A stretch of DNA of 24,069 nucleotides, taken from positions 1 through 24,069 of IMG/VR virus record IMGVR_UViG_3300034104_000826. The stretch is one strand, 5' to 3'. The position numbers and the translations under genes are program-made. Below the pieces are notes generated by a model, which saw only the letters and a program-made list of their open reading frames with translations, did not search any database and was not told where the DNA came from. Shown one piece after another: positions 8,120 to 13,834 of this stretch. Each line of letters opens with the position of its first letter. The stretch's first letter is position 1. The stretch comes from a virus.

Positions 8120-8847
8120 AAATTGTTTTCTGCGTATTTTGAAAATTTAACCCATTCGTTAAAATTATTTAGAGCCGTCATATTTGTTTTAACTCTTTGT
8201 CCTATTTCTTTATTTCGTTTTTTCATTGTTTTTCCATCAAACCAATAAACAGAACCAAATCTATTGCCCGATAACCATGATGTACTATCAACAGAATAAA
8301 ATTTATATTTTTCTAATCCTTTTAAATTTGTAAATCCTAATCCGTGAACTTTACAGTTATTTTGTTGTGCTATTTTTAATAATGGAAAAAAAATATTGTA
8401 TTGACTGCTTTTTATTTCTTTAGTAACAATTCCACCAATAGCAATAAAATTATATTCTTTACACATTTGTTTCCAATATTCTAACCCTCTTGACTTATGC
8501 CATACAGGAATACACTGTTTATTTGTCAATTTTTCAAGTTTATTTCTTAATCTCTCAACCTCTTTTATTCCTACAATTGAATCAATATCTAATTCAAAAA
8601 AATATTTTACATTGTATTTATTAATAAAATTAGCATATTCAACTATATAATTATCCCAATTTAAGTTCGAACCTGATTTATTCATATAAGTAAACGCACC
8701 ACTATCCAATAAAAACATATTATATTTTAATATATTTTTTTCTTCACCTTTTATATAAACAAAACTTTCAAGTCTATTAAAATCAAAAAAATCTCTATTT
8801 TCCCAACAATGCTGATTCCATCCACTTCCTGCTAAAAAAATTTTCAT
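8116..8847 (-). CDS. dpdA: DpdA-like DNA 7-deazaguanine transglycosylase
   Basis: A 243-residue TIM-barrel protein resembling phage DpdA, the tRNA-guanine-transglycosylase paralogue that swaps guanine in DNA for a 7-deazaguanine. Motifs: LLDSGAF at 46-52 (D48 is a candidate catalytic or base-contacting Asp), FFELDIDS at 83-90, IPVWHKSR at 113-120, AIGGI at 136-140, VHGLGF at 167-172 and VDSTSWL at 186-192. The strand-by-strand pattern is that of the compact phage DpdA group. The CxCxxC...H zinc site of bacterial TGT is absent. It is coupled to queC (ATGA) and to the ParB-like gene (ATGA). Base composition is much more AT-rich than the flanks. Family call is by motif and context; subfamily not assigned. 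Confidence 0.82.
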   Translation of the reverse strand: MKIFLAGSGWNQHCWENRDFFDFNRLESFVYIKGEEKNILKYNMFLLDSGAFTYMNKSGSNLNWDNYIVEYANFINKYNVKYFFELDIDSIVGIKEVERLRNKLEKLTNKQCIPVWHKSRGLEYWKQMCKEYNFIAIGGIVTKEIKSSQYNIFFPLLKIAQQNNCKVHGLGFTNLKGLEKYKFYSVDSTSWLSGNRFGSVYWFDGKTMKKRNKEIGQRVKTNMTALNNFNEWVKFSKYAENNL

Positions 8848-9386
8848 AAACCTAATAATTTAAAAACTATCTGTTCTTTGCTTCCGCTATGTTTTTTAAA
8901 TGCTTCGGTTACACTTTCAAAATCTTCATCCGTATATTCTAAAATAATTTTATTTTTCTGTTCTTTTGATTCGTTATTCTCTTCAAAAAAATCTTCCAAA
9001 TTTATATCGTTATTAAATATAGGAACTTCTAATCCCCACTCATTTAACTTTTCAGAATCCCATTCGTTTGCAAGTGCATCCCATTCCCATTCTCCAAAAC
9101 CTACGTTGTCTTTTATTAAAAATTCGTGTTTTTGTTCCTCAGTCCATTCGTCTGCTACTATAATTGGTATTTCTTTTAATCCTATCTCTTTACACGCTTT
9201 TAAACGCATATTACCACCCAAGACAACGTATTTATTATCTACGTCCGTAAAAACGATTAAAGGTCGTTTATTTAGCATATCAGGGAACTCCTTTATTGAA
9301 GTTACTAACTTATTAAATTTTCCGTCTTTTATTATTCTTGGGTTCTTTGGGTTTGGTTTAACCTCACTTATTTTAACTAACTTCAT
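8844..9386 (-). CDS. ParB/Srx-fold (ParB N-terminal domain) protein
   Basis: A 180-residue protein whose first 90 residues form a ParB-like nuclease/sulfiredoxin-fold domain: VKISEVKPNPKNPRI, then RPLIVFTD, YVVLGGNMRLKACKEIGL (GGNMR at 57-61) and EIPIIVADEWTEEQKHEFLIKDN. Phage versions commonly accompany DNA methyltransferases and often have an FGEWEWDALANEW-type continuation, present here near 97-109. In chromosomal ParB this fold is a CTPase contacting DNA, and some phage relatives are nicking nucleases. Here no methyltransferase is adjacent and the gene is translationally coupled (ATGA) to the DpdA-like gene instead. A role in DNA targeting or regulation of base exchange is inference. Confidence 0.75.
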   Translation of the reverse strand: MKLVKISEVKPNPKNPRIIKDGKFNKLVTSIKEFPDMLNKRPLIVFTDVDNKYVVLGGNMRLKACKEIGLKEIPIIVADEWTEEQKHEFLIKDNVGFGEWEWDALANEWDSEKLNEWGLEVPIFNNDINLEDFFEENNESKEQKNKIILEYTDEDFESVTEAFKKHSGSKEQIVFKLLGL

Positions 9387-9626
9387 TTAATTAGAATTAT
9401 ATTTATATGTGTTGAATTCGTCTTTTGTTACTGCGTGTATTTCTAAAGAATACAACTTGTAATCAATAAACACACAGTAGTTTATTTCTGCTACTTTCAT
9501 TATTAATCTTAAAGCGTTCCAGTCTGATTTATGTTTACTTGGATTCATAAATACTATGTAATAATCGCTTTTAAGAATTAAGCTACACACTTTTTTCGTT
9601 CGTGTTTTTGGAAAGGTTATCTTCAT
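9387..9626 (-). CDS. Hypothetical protein (79 aa)
   Basis: A 79-residue basic protein starting MKITFPKTRTKKVCSLILK, followed by YYIVFMNPSKHKSDWNALR and NYCVFIDYKLYSLEIHAVT. It reads as a small alpha/beta protein. I do not recognise a family. The stop immediately precedes the ParB-like start (TAA then ATG). The start lies 44 bases inside the end of the upstream 56-residue gene, an unusually long overlap for this window. A later start would remove the overlap but would also remove the basic N-terminus. No membrane segment. Confidence 0.6.
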   Translation of the reverse strand: MKITFPKTRTKKVCSLILKSDYYIVFMNPSKHKSDWNALRLIMKVAEINYCVFIDYKLYSLEIHAVTKDEFNTYKYNSN

Positions 9627-9753
9627 AACTTGTAGAACAAACTGCTAAACGTTGGTCTATGTCTTCGTATTCACTTACCATTGTGTCATCAGTCATGCAT
9701 CGTTGAATGAAATCCGACTTTGTTTCTTCTGCTGTTGGTTTAGGAATTGGCAT
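9583..9753 (-). CDS. Small phage protein of the MPIPKP...DQRLAVC type (56 aa)
   Basis: A frame from ATG 9753 to TAG 9585-9583 encodes 56 residues: MPIPKPTAEETKSDFIQRCM, then TDDTMVSEYEDIDQRLAVCSTSYED. I recognise this N-terminal pattern (MPxPKP, FIxRCM, M, DQRxAVC) from short phage proteins and from the leading segment of some prohead protease/capsid proteins. Its occurrence as a stand-alone gene is also familiar. The two cysteines C19 and C39 are at the conserved spots. It overlaps the upstream gene by 14 bases and the downstream gene by 44. The family pattern makes the gene convincing despite its size; biochemical function unknown. Confidence 0.75.
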   Translation of the reverse strand: MPIPKPTAEETKSDFIQRCMTDDTMVSEYEDIDQRLAVCSTSYEDNLSKNTNEKSV

Positions 9754-10138
9754 CTTCGTAAGTGTTATAAACTTGTTTTAATTGGTTTACTCTTTCTAAA
9801 ATACATGACCCGCAGCTTGTTGGTTCGTTACGTACTCCAAACACTCTTGAATGAATTGCAAGTATTGTTTTTTGTTCACTTGGTTTTATTGCTTCCGCCT
9901 TTTTGTCAAACCATTCTTTTAACCAATCGTACTCAGCTTGTTCTAAACACTTCGCCTTTCTGTACGGAAACAACTCGTTTAACTTTGCTTTGCGTTCATC
10001 GCACCCGCAATCTTCACCTAATAACCATTTAGCTACCTTTGCTACTCCAGTTGCTTCTAATACCTTTTCTACTGTATCTCCTAATCCTTCACTTTGTGCT
10101 GCTAATATTTCAGCTTTAGTTCGTCTTTTTCTTGCCAT
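9740..10138 (-). CDS. Cysteine-motif hypothetical phage protein (132 aa)
   Basis: A 132-residue protein with a very basic start (MARKRRTKAEILAAQ), an amphipathic stretch VEKVLEATGVAKVAKWLLG, then EDCGCDERKAKLNELFPYRK with a CxC pair, and near the C-terminus PTSCGSCILERVNQL with CxxC. The four cysteines could bind a metal ion. I have a sense of similar GCGCDxRKxxLNxLFP segments in other Bacteroidetes phage proteins but cannot name a function. It starts 4 bases after the sigma-factor stop and overlaps the next gene by 14 bases. No membrane segment is convincing. Confidence 0.7.
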   Translation of the reverse strand: MARKRRTKAEILAAQSEGLGDTVEKVLEATGVAKVAKWLLGEDCGCDERKAKLNELFPYRKAKCLEQAEYDWLKEWFDKKAEAIKPSEQKTILAIHSRVFGVRNEPTSCGSCILERVNQLKQVYNTYEDANS

Positions 10139-10142
10139 GTTT

Positions 10143-10685
10143 TTATTTTATTAATTCATAATCCTCGTTTTTGTAGTCCTCATAATGTTCGCCTACTTCT
10201 ATTTTTAAACTATCCTTGCAGTATTTTAACGTTTGCCATACTGACTTAAAACTTATTCCAGTGCATTTTTGTATTTGGCGTGTACTCATTCCAGTATCTC
10301 GGTAAAGTTCATATAGTAATTTGTCGTACCAATGCCAACTATTTACTGTTTCGTTTATTTTATTTTCTAATTCTATTTGTGCTTCCGTCTTTTCGGTTGG
10401 TTCGCTTTCATCTATTAATTGTATTGCCTCCGTTATATCGACTTTTTGAAGCCTTTGTTTAGATTTTTCAAAGTCGTAGTACATATTTCTTAAAACAACC
10501 CACACAAACCCCTTGTAAATAACTCCATTTCGGTAAAATCTTTCTTTGTTTTCGTGTTTTGCTAACTTTAAATACATCTCTTGCACTATATCCTCTGCTA
10601 AACTATACTCGCCAAACGATTTAACTACCTTAATCCAGTGTTTATGTTCAACATACAAGTCATTCAGAAATTGATTAGAGTCCAA
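10143..10685 (-). CDS. Sigma-70 family (ECF-like) RNA polymerase sigma factor
   Basis: A 180-residue protein with a two-domain ECF-type layout: region 2 at about residues 24-75 (YSLAEDIVQEMYLKLAKH, then FVWVVLRNMYYDFEKSK) and region 4 at about 111-161 with the helix-turn-helix TGMSTRQIQKCTGISFKSVWQTLKYC. It would bind host core polymerase and redirect transcription, plausibly to later genes. The only usable start is TTG 10685: an in-frame TAA lies immediately upstream and the next internal methionine is residue 37, within region 2. The weak start suggests low expression. It sits just upstream of the modification, packaging and tail genes. Distant relatives in Bacteroidetes phages are annotated as sigma factors; activity is inferred. 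Confidence 0.75.
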   Translation of the reverse strand: MDSNQFLNDLYVEHKHWIKVVKSFGEYSLAEDIVQEMYLKLAKHENKERFYRNGVIYKGFVWVVLRNMYYDFEKSKQRLQKVDITEAIQLIDESEPTEKTEAQIELENKINETVNSWHWYDKLLYELYRDTGMSTRQIQKCTGISFKSVWQTLKYCKDSLKIEVGEHYEDYKNEDYELIK

Positions 10686-10875
10686 TTAAAATAAACATTA
10701 AAACAACAATCATTCCTATAATAACACGAACTAAACTTTTACCCATTTCAACCTCATTAAACAACCATTTATGAATCGTAATACTTGGAATGTTCCACGC
10801 AAAAAGTAAAACAGCCCTATCCAAAACGAATAAGGCTATTATAAAAGGAAATAAAAGTATAGTTAAATATCTCAC
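10675..10875 (-). CDS. Small two-helix membrane protein (66 aa)
   Basis: A 66-residue hydrophobic protein with two predicted membrane helices at about residues 3-26 (LTILLFPFIIALFVL) and 48-66 (LVRVIIGMIVVLMFILIGL), joined by a short loop. It begins with GTG at 10875, overlapping the stop of the upstream zinc-ribbon-like gene as GTGA, and overlaps the TTG start of the sigma gene. No homology recognised. Two-helix small membrane proteins in phages can be holins, superinfection-exclusion factors or anti-sigma partners. Its position directly before a sigma factor invites an anti-sigma guess, but nothing in the sequence shows it. Confidence 0.65.
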   Translation of the reverse strand: MRYLTILLFPFIIALFVLDRAVLLFAWNIPSITIHKWLFNEVEMGKSLVRVIIGMIVVLMFILIGL

Positions 10876-11228
10876 GCAACTAAGTTATACAATTTTCTTT
10901 TATAGTTCATCAAACGCCCTAAAGCTAAACTACAAATTTCTAATTTATAGACGTATTTTTCTGCTAATTGGTCTAACATACCTTTTTTACAATGCTTAAT
11001 AGTATCGGAATGGCAACGCATTCTTACCTGCATACCTTGTATTAAATCGTTTACTTGGTCTATTTTCTCAAGTAGTTCGTCTTTATCTACTACTCCGCCA
11101 GTTCCATCACATACCATACAAGTATAATCAATTTCATTTTGCTCGTAAGGTATATCAGTATCGTTAATATCGATAGTTACATAACCAGCTGCATCGCACT
11201 CAGGGCATTTTTTAAATAAATCTTTCAT
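10872..11228 (-). CDS. DnaJ-type zinc-ribbon-like protein (118 aa)
   Basis: A 118-residue protein. The N-terminal half has two CxxC pairs, CPECDAAG (residues 8-15) and CMVCDGTG (37-44), matching the CxxCxGxG zinc-finger repeats of DnaJ-like cysteine-rich domains. The C-terminal half is a long helix (ELLEKIDQVNDLIQGMQVRM and KYVYKLEICSLALGRLMNYKRK), probably coiled coil. Zinc binding is likely; partner unknown. It is the first gene after a clear Bacteroidetes-type promoter (11252-11283), with a leader of only about 20 bases. It overlaps the downstream membrane protein gene as GTGA. Confidence 0.7.
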   Translation of the reverse strand: MKDLFKKCPECDAAGYVTIDINDTDIPYEQNEIDYTCMVCDGTGGVVDKDELLEKIDQVNDLIQGMQVRMRCHSDTIKHCKKGMLDQLAEKYVYKLEICSLALGRLMNYKRKLYNLVA

Positions 11229-11251
11229 AATTTTTAGTTTTAATTGTTGAA

Positions 11252-11283
11252 CAAATATAATACTTTTTAATATAACTACAAAA
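11252..11283 (-). promoter_or_regulatory. Bacteroidetes-type promoter for the 11228-to-tail transcript
   Basis: On the minus strand TTTTG (11283-11279) is followed by exactly 19 bases and TATATTTG (11259-11252), matching the consensus TTTG-N19-TAnnTTTG. The next gene starts at 11228. The element lies just downstream of a terminator, so it restarts transcription. Spacer and downstream CAATTAAAA match the other promoters in this window. Confidence 0.8.
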
Positions 11284-11288
11284 TTATT

Positions 11289-11320
11289 TAAAAAAAAAGC
11301 GGAATTTTTTACGTTCCGCC
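11289..11320 (-). terminator. Rho-independent terminator
   Basis: On the minus strand GCGGAA (11319-11314) pairs with TTCCGC (11304-11299) around a 9-base loop, followed by a run of nine T (11298-11290). The orientation terminates transcripts coming from the recombination genes and the structured RNA island, separating them from the sigma-factor/modification transcript. Confidence 0.85.
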
Positions 11321-11449
11321 TTAATGTAACTTTTGCTATACAACACCTAAAAGAGTTACCAACTTTGCCTACTTACGATTAGGACAACCTGAGCGCACAG
11401 TTCTAATGGGATGTGAGTTGTGTTTACGTTCCCGTGTACTTAGGGCAAA
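11321..11449 (-). ncRNA. Structured noncoding region, candidate small RNA
   Basis: No minus-strand ATG occurs between about 11289 and 11460. On the minus strand TTTGCC (11449-11444) pairs with GGCAAA (11369-11364), extended inward past a bulged C and an internal loop by TA/TA and TAC/GTA, closing an 86-base domain. A second hairpin pairs GTAA-CTTTT (11359-11349, with two unpaired bases) with AAAAG-TTAC (11334-11326). The terminator hairpin follows. G+C is higher here than in flanking genes. I do not recognise a known RNA family. It may be the 3' part of one RNA together with the tRNA-like element upstream. Confidence 0.5.
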
Positions 11450-11460
11450 TTAAATTTTAG

Positions 11461-11556
11461 TAGTCAGGGGAGGACTCGAACCCCCAGCGCCCTGTTCATA
11501 TCTTTACAGTGGAGCACCTGATAATGGCTGCGTTACCCATACTTCGCATCCTGACT
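11461..11556 (-). tRNA. tRNA-like gene with abnormal central region; isotype not assignable
   Basis: On the minus strand, AGTCAGG (11556-11550) pairs perfectly with CCTGACT (11468-11462), followed by an unpaired A like a discriminator base. Directly inside the 3' strand is a good T arm: stem GGGGG/CCTCC around loop TTCGAGT. A D-arm-like hairpin GCG...CGC with GGG in its loop follows the acceptor. The middle is irregular: GCC/GGT closes a 7-base loop ATTATCA (formal anticodon UAU, but with C at position 37 and a 3-bp stem), and 28 further bases with a CTGT/ACAG hairpin precede the T arm. Total 96 bases, no encoded CCA. It begins 6 bases after the XRE gene. It may be a degenerate or class II-like tRNA, or a tRNA mimic. 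Confidence 0.5.
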
Positions 11557-11562
11557 AACCTT

Positions 11563-11766
11563 TTATTTACTAAAAAACTCACCCAGCTTTTCTATTGACC
11601 TACTGGATAAACTACTTCCACTCATAAATTTATGTAAGTTAGGTTGTTTTATCTCTACTAACTTAGAAAAAGCGTTTAAACTTAATTCGTGTTTTTGTAA
11701 GTAGTGTCTAATCATTAACCTCGTTAGTTCATTTGCTTCGCTTAAAACCTTTGCTTGTTGTTTCAT
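11563..11766 (-). CDS. XRE/Cro-type HTH regulator (67 aa)
   Basis: A 67-residue protein that is almost entirely a Cro/CI-type helix-turn-helix: LTRLMIRHYLQKHELSLNAF, KLVEIKQPNLHKFMSGSS and SRSIEKLGEFFSK. The recognition helix is around residues 42-52 (QPNLHKFMSG). It should bind DNA as a dimer. It is the last protein gene of the recombination operon, coupled to the preceding gene by ATGA. The repeated promoter elements in this window are candidate targets, which is inference. A lysogeny role is not supported, since no integrase is visible. Confidence 0.78.
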   Translation of the reverse strand: MKQQAKVLSEANELTRLMIRHYLQKHELSLNAFSKLVEIKQPNLHKFMSGSSLSSRSIEKLGEFFSK

Positions 11767-12005
11767 AGGTTATTTAAAAAGTCATCAAACTCTTTTCCGT
11801 ATTGCGGTCTGCCTTGCGGCTTCGCTTGTTCCTGAACTGGTTTAAAACTTAGGCTTTGAAACTTTCCTTTTGCTCCGTCTTTTACCCAACTTGAAACATA
11901 ATATTCTACGCCTCCGATTGTAGCCTTACCTTGATAGTGCGGATGCGTTTCCTTTTCTCTTTTGTCGTTAGTAAATAACGCTCCTGAATTGTCTCTTTTT
12001 TCCAT
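11763..12005 (-). CDS. DUF736-like small phage protein (80 aa)
   Basis: An 80-residue protein with DNSGALFTNDKREKETHPHY, QGKATIGGVEYYVSSWVK and GKFQSLSFKP, a pattern common in small phage and plasmid proteins (DUF736-like). The GALFxN...THPxYxGxxxIxGxxYxxSxW motifs fit a small beta-barrel. The C-terminal GRPQYGKEFDDFLNNL is acidic and resembles the protein-interaction tails of single-stranded-DNA-binding proteins, so an SSB-like accessory role in recombination is possible. Family resemblance is good, function inferred. It sits with ERF and exonuclease genes and overlaps the XRE gene as ATGA. Confidence 0.7.
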   Translation of the reverse strand: MEKRDNSGALFTNDKREKETHPHYQGKATIGGVEYYVSSWVKDGAKGKFQSLSFKPVQEQAKPQGRPQYGKEFDDFLNNL

Positions 12006-12011
12006 TTTTAT

Positions 12012-12347
12012 TTATTTATGATTAATCCAAATTCCATCTTTACCGCCATTCTTTTTTATTTCGTCTTTTGCGTAATTAATGCGATCTAAAGTCATATCTA
12101 AGTCGTCGGTTATAATCATTCGTGTAAACCCAAACTCATCACCCTCCAGCTTTTTAAATAAAGATGCTTCATAATGAAACCACATTGTTTCGTTTAAAGG
12201 TGAAGCACCAATATAATACACTACGTCATCTTGGCGTTTATATGCTTCGCTTTCTTTTAACAACTTATAAATATCTTCTACAAACTTAAAGTAGGCCTCG
12301 TTGCCTATAATGCTTATAAATTCTGTTTCTGTAATTGCTTTTTCCAT
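12012..12347 (-). CDS. Hypothetical protein (111 aa)
   Basis: A 111-residue acidic protein starting MEKAITETEFISIIGNEAYF, with ETMWFHYEASLFKKLEGDEFG centrally and a helix LDMTLDRINYAKDEIKKNGG toward the C-terminus. I do not recognise a family. No membrane segment or metal-binding cysteines. It lies between the exonuclease-side small gene and the DUF736-like gene with spacings of 2 and 6 bases, clearly part of the recombination operon. Confidence 0.65.
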   Translation of the reverse strand: MEKAITETEFISIIGNEAYFKFVEDIYKLLKESEAYKRQDDVVYYIGASPLNETMWFHYEASLFKKLEGDEFGFTRMIITDDLDMTLDRINYAKDEIKKNGGKDGIWINHK

Positions 12348-12349
12348 TT

Positions 12350-12535
12350 TTACTTTGTTTTAATATATAATCGTTTAAATCTTTCAACTGAACAGCAGAA
12401 CTCCGTTATAGGATTTGTTTCGTGTTGCCTTATAGTTTCGTACCAAAGTTTGTCTTTTTTAAAATCTTTGATTTGAACTACTTGGTCTCTGGTTACGTTC
12501 TTGTAGTAACCCATTACTTTTAAATCTTCTTTCAT
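12350..12535 (-). CDS. Hypothetical protein (61 aa)
   Basis: A 61-residue basic protein (MKEDLKVMGYYKNVTRDQVV, then FKKDKLWYETIRQHETNP, CCSVERFKRLYIKTK). The start overlaps the exonuclease stop as ATGA and the stop is 2 bases before the next start, which supports it being real. Unrecognised family. Net positive charge and small size would fit nucleic-acid or nuclease-partner binding, but that is a guess. Confidence 0.6.
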   Translation of the reverse strand: MKEDLKVMGYYKNVTRDQVVQIKDFKKDKLWYETIRQHETNPITEFCCSVERFKRLYIKTK

Positions 12536-13203
12536 AATTCTTGGATTAAATTGTTATAATATTCACGTGCTAACTCTATTCTTTCTTTAATTTGTTCTAT
12601 TACACTTTCGTCTTTTGCTATTTTAAAGACTTTCACTCGTTTTTCTCTTGGGATATGGTCAAAGTTATGTTTAGACTGCACAAAGTCTCTTACATCCAAA
12701 CTTTCATCTATTAATCCTTGTTTCCAATGTTCGCGTCTAACCTCATCCTCTACAATTTGAAAAGGTGTGTTTACAAGGCAGTAACAAAGTAATGCTTCAG
12801 ATTTACCTGATAACCATAAGTAACCCTGAAGCTGGTAGTAATAATCTTTGTTCGGGCATTCGGTTTCAAAAAACGGAAACGTTGTAGCATCCCAACTGCA
12901 TTTAACATCCAAAAGAATTTCATTCGTGTTTACGTCTGGCGTTCCTGTTAGATAATCATTGGTTAGATTCTCGTCATTTTTATAGATAAATCCCAAATCA
13001 AGAACATCGTTAACCAATTCGATACCTTCGTTTTCTACTTCGTTACCTTTATCCGTATATCTGCTCCAAAACTCCTTACGTATTCCGTATTTATGTTCGA
13101 TTGCAAGTTCTTGAATGTAGGTCTTTGTAGTTTTAGAAATAACCTCCCCTTTTGTTTTAGGGGAAGTCATTAATTTTCCTATTTGTGAAGCTCGTATTTT
13201 CAT
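12532..13203 (-). CDS. YqaJ-type PD-(D/E)XK recombination exonuclease
   Basis: A 223-residue nuclease of the YqaJ/lambda-exonuclease fold, expected to resect double-stranded DNA 5' to 3' for single-strand annealing. The N-terminal RASQIGKLMTSPK is the family's opening. The catalytic core shows TGTPD (D90), LLDVKCSW (D99, K101) and YYYQLQGYLWL (Q124), matching the D...(D/E)xK...QxQ pattern. It is coupled by ATGA to the ERF annealing protein gene directly upstream, a classical exonuclease-annealase pair. No truncation; length is usual. Confidence 0.88.
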   Translation of the reverse strand: MKIRASQIGKLMTSPKTKGEVISKTTKTYIQELAIEHKYGIRKEFWSRYTDKGNEVENEGIELVNDVLDLGFIYKNDENLTNDYLTGTPDVNTNEILLDVKCSWDATTFPFFETECPNKDYYYQLQGYLWLSGKSEALLCYCLVNTPFQIVEDEVRREHWKQGLIDESLDVRDFVQSKHNFDHIPREKRVKVFKIAKDESVIEQIKERIELAREYYNNLIQEL

Positions 13204-13766
13204 ATCAGTAATAATGCTTTTTGTTGAACTTCATTTAATTCGAACTTTGCTTGTAGCTCTTCGGCTGTAAATTCACCGTTACGGATAGCTTCTACTGCTT
13301 TTAAGAATCGTTCACCTTGTATGGTTTGTTTTTGTTTGCTTTTTTCTTCTTCTAATCTTTCAGCAAATTTCTTTGGTTCCGTCTTTACGGCTTTTATTTG
13401 TTCTCCAGCTGCATCAACGTCTTTATCGGTTACAATACCTAAAATCGAAGATAGTGCGTAACGTCTTAAATAAGTAATTGCAGAACCTAATACTTGAAAA
13501 TCATTCATTCCTTTTAATTGTACTCCTTGCGGAATATCCGTTTTACTTTCTATGCTTTCTCCACTTTCACAATGGAATAAACACGTTACTATTGTTTGAC
13601 CATTAATTAATTGGGTAAAGCCTAATCCGTGTTTTTGTAATAACGGGTTAATAACTTCAAAGATTTTAGGAAGGTCAGCATACGAATATCCGTAGCCTTG
13701 TGTTCCTTTGTGAATTACTGGCACTTCTTGCTGAAATGCTGCTAAACTTTTAAATAGGTTTTTCAT
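13200..13766 (-). CDS. erf: ERF family single-strand annealing protein
   Basis: A 188-residue ERF-superfamily annealase, which anneals complementary single strands and cooperates with the neighbouring exonuclease. Family motifs: YADLPKIFEVINPLLQKHGLGFTQ (starting near residue 29), then CESGESIES and the core LGSAITYLRRYALSSILGI with DKDVDAAG. The C-terminal part is a charged linker and a short UBA/ruvA-like helix bundle (FLKAVEAIRNGEFTAEELQ). Its promoter lies about 30 bases upstream and matches the Bacteroidetes consensus. Confidence in family is high. Confidence 0.92.
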   Translation of the reverse strand: MKNLFKSLAAFQQEVPVIHKGTQGYGYSYADLPKIFEVINPLLQKHGLGFTQLINGQTIVTCLFHCESGESIESKTDIPQGVQLKGMNDFQVLGSAITYLRRYALSSILGIVTDKDVDAAGEQIKAVKTEPKKFAERLEEEKSKQKQTIQGERFLKAVEAIRNGEFTAEELQAKFELNEVQQKALLLI

Positions 13767-13788
13767 AATATAAATTTTAATTGTTTGA

Positions 13789-13819
13789 CAAATATAACTA
13801 TTCTTTTTAATATAACAAT
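13789..13819 (-). promoter_or_regulatory. Bacteroidetes-type promoter upstream of erf
   Basis: On the minus strand ATTG (13819-13816) is separated by 19 bases from TATATTTG (13796-13789). The spacer (TATATTAAAAAGAAT) and the downstream CAATTAAAA are nearly the same as in the 11252 and 18311 promoters. The annealase starts at 13766. Confidence 0.75.
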
Positions 13820-13834
13820 GGAATCAAAAAAAAA

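Noticed and set aside
8878-9390. A 170-codon plus-strand open frame opposite the ParB-like gene
   Set aside because: Serine/phenylalanine-rich antisense shadow of a gene with clear ParB motifs; no promoter or family pattern.
9652-10032. A 126-codon plus-strand open frame
   Set aside because: Antisense to two minus-strand genes with better composition and coupling; Leu/Cys/Phe-rich shadow.
11461-11556. Group I intron core (GGTAACGCAGCC and AAAGATATGAAC resemble Q and S elements)
   Set aside because: The R and S-like elements are adjacent with no room for P3/P8, and no split gene flanks it; the tRNA-like acceptor/T arm explains the sequence better.
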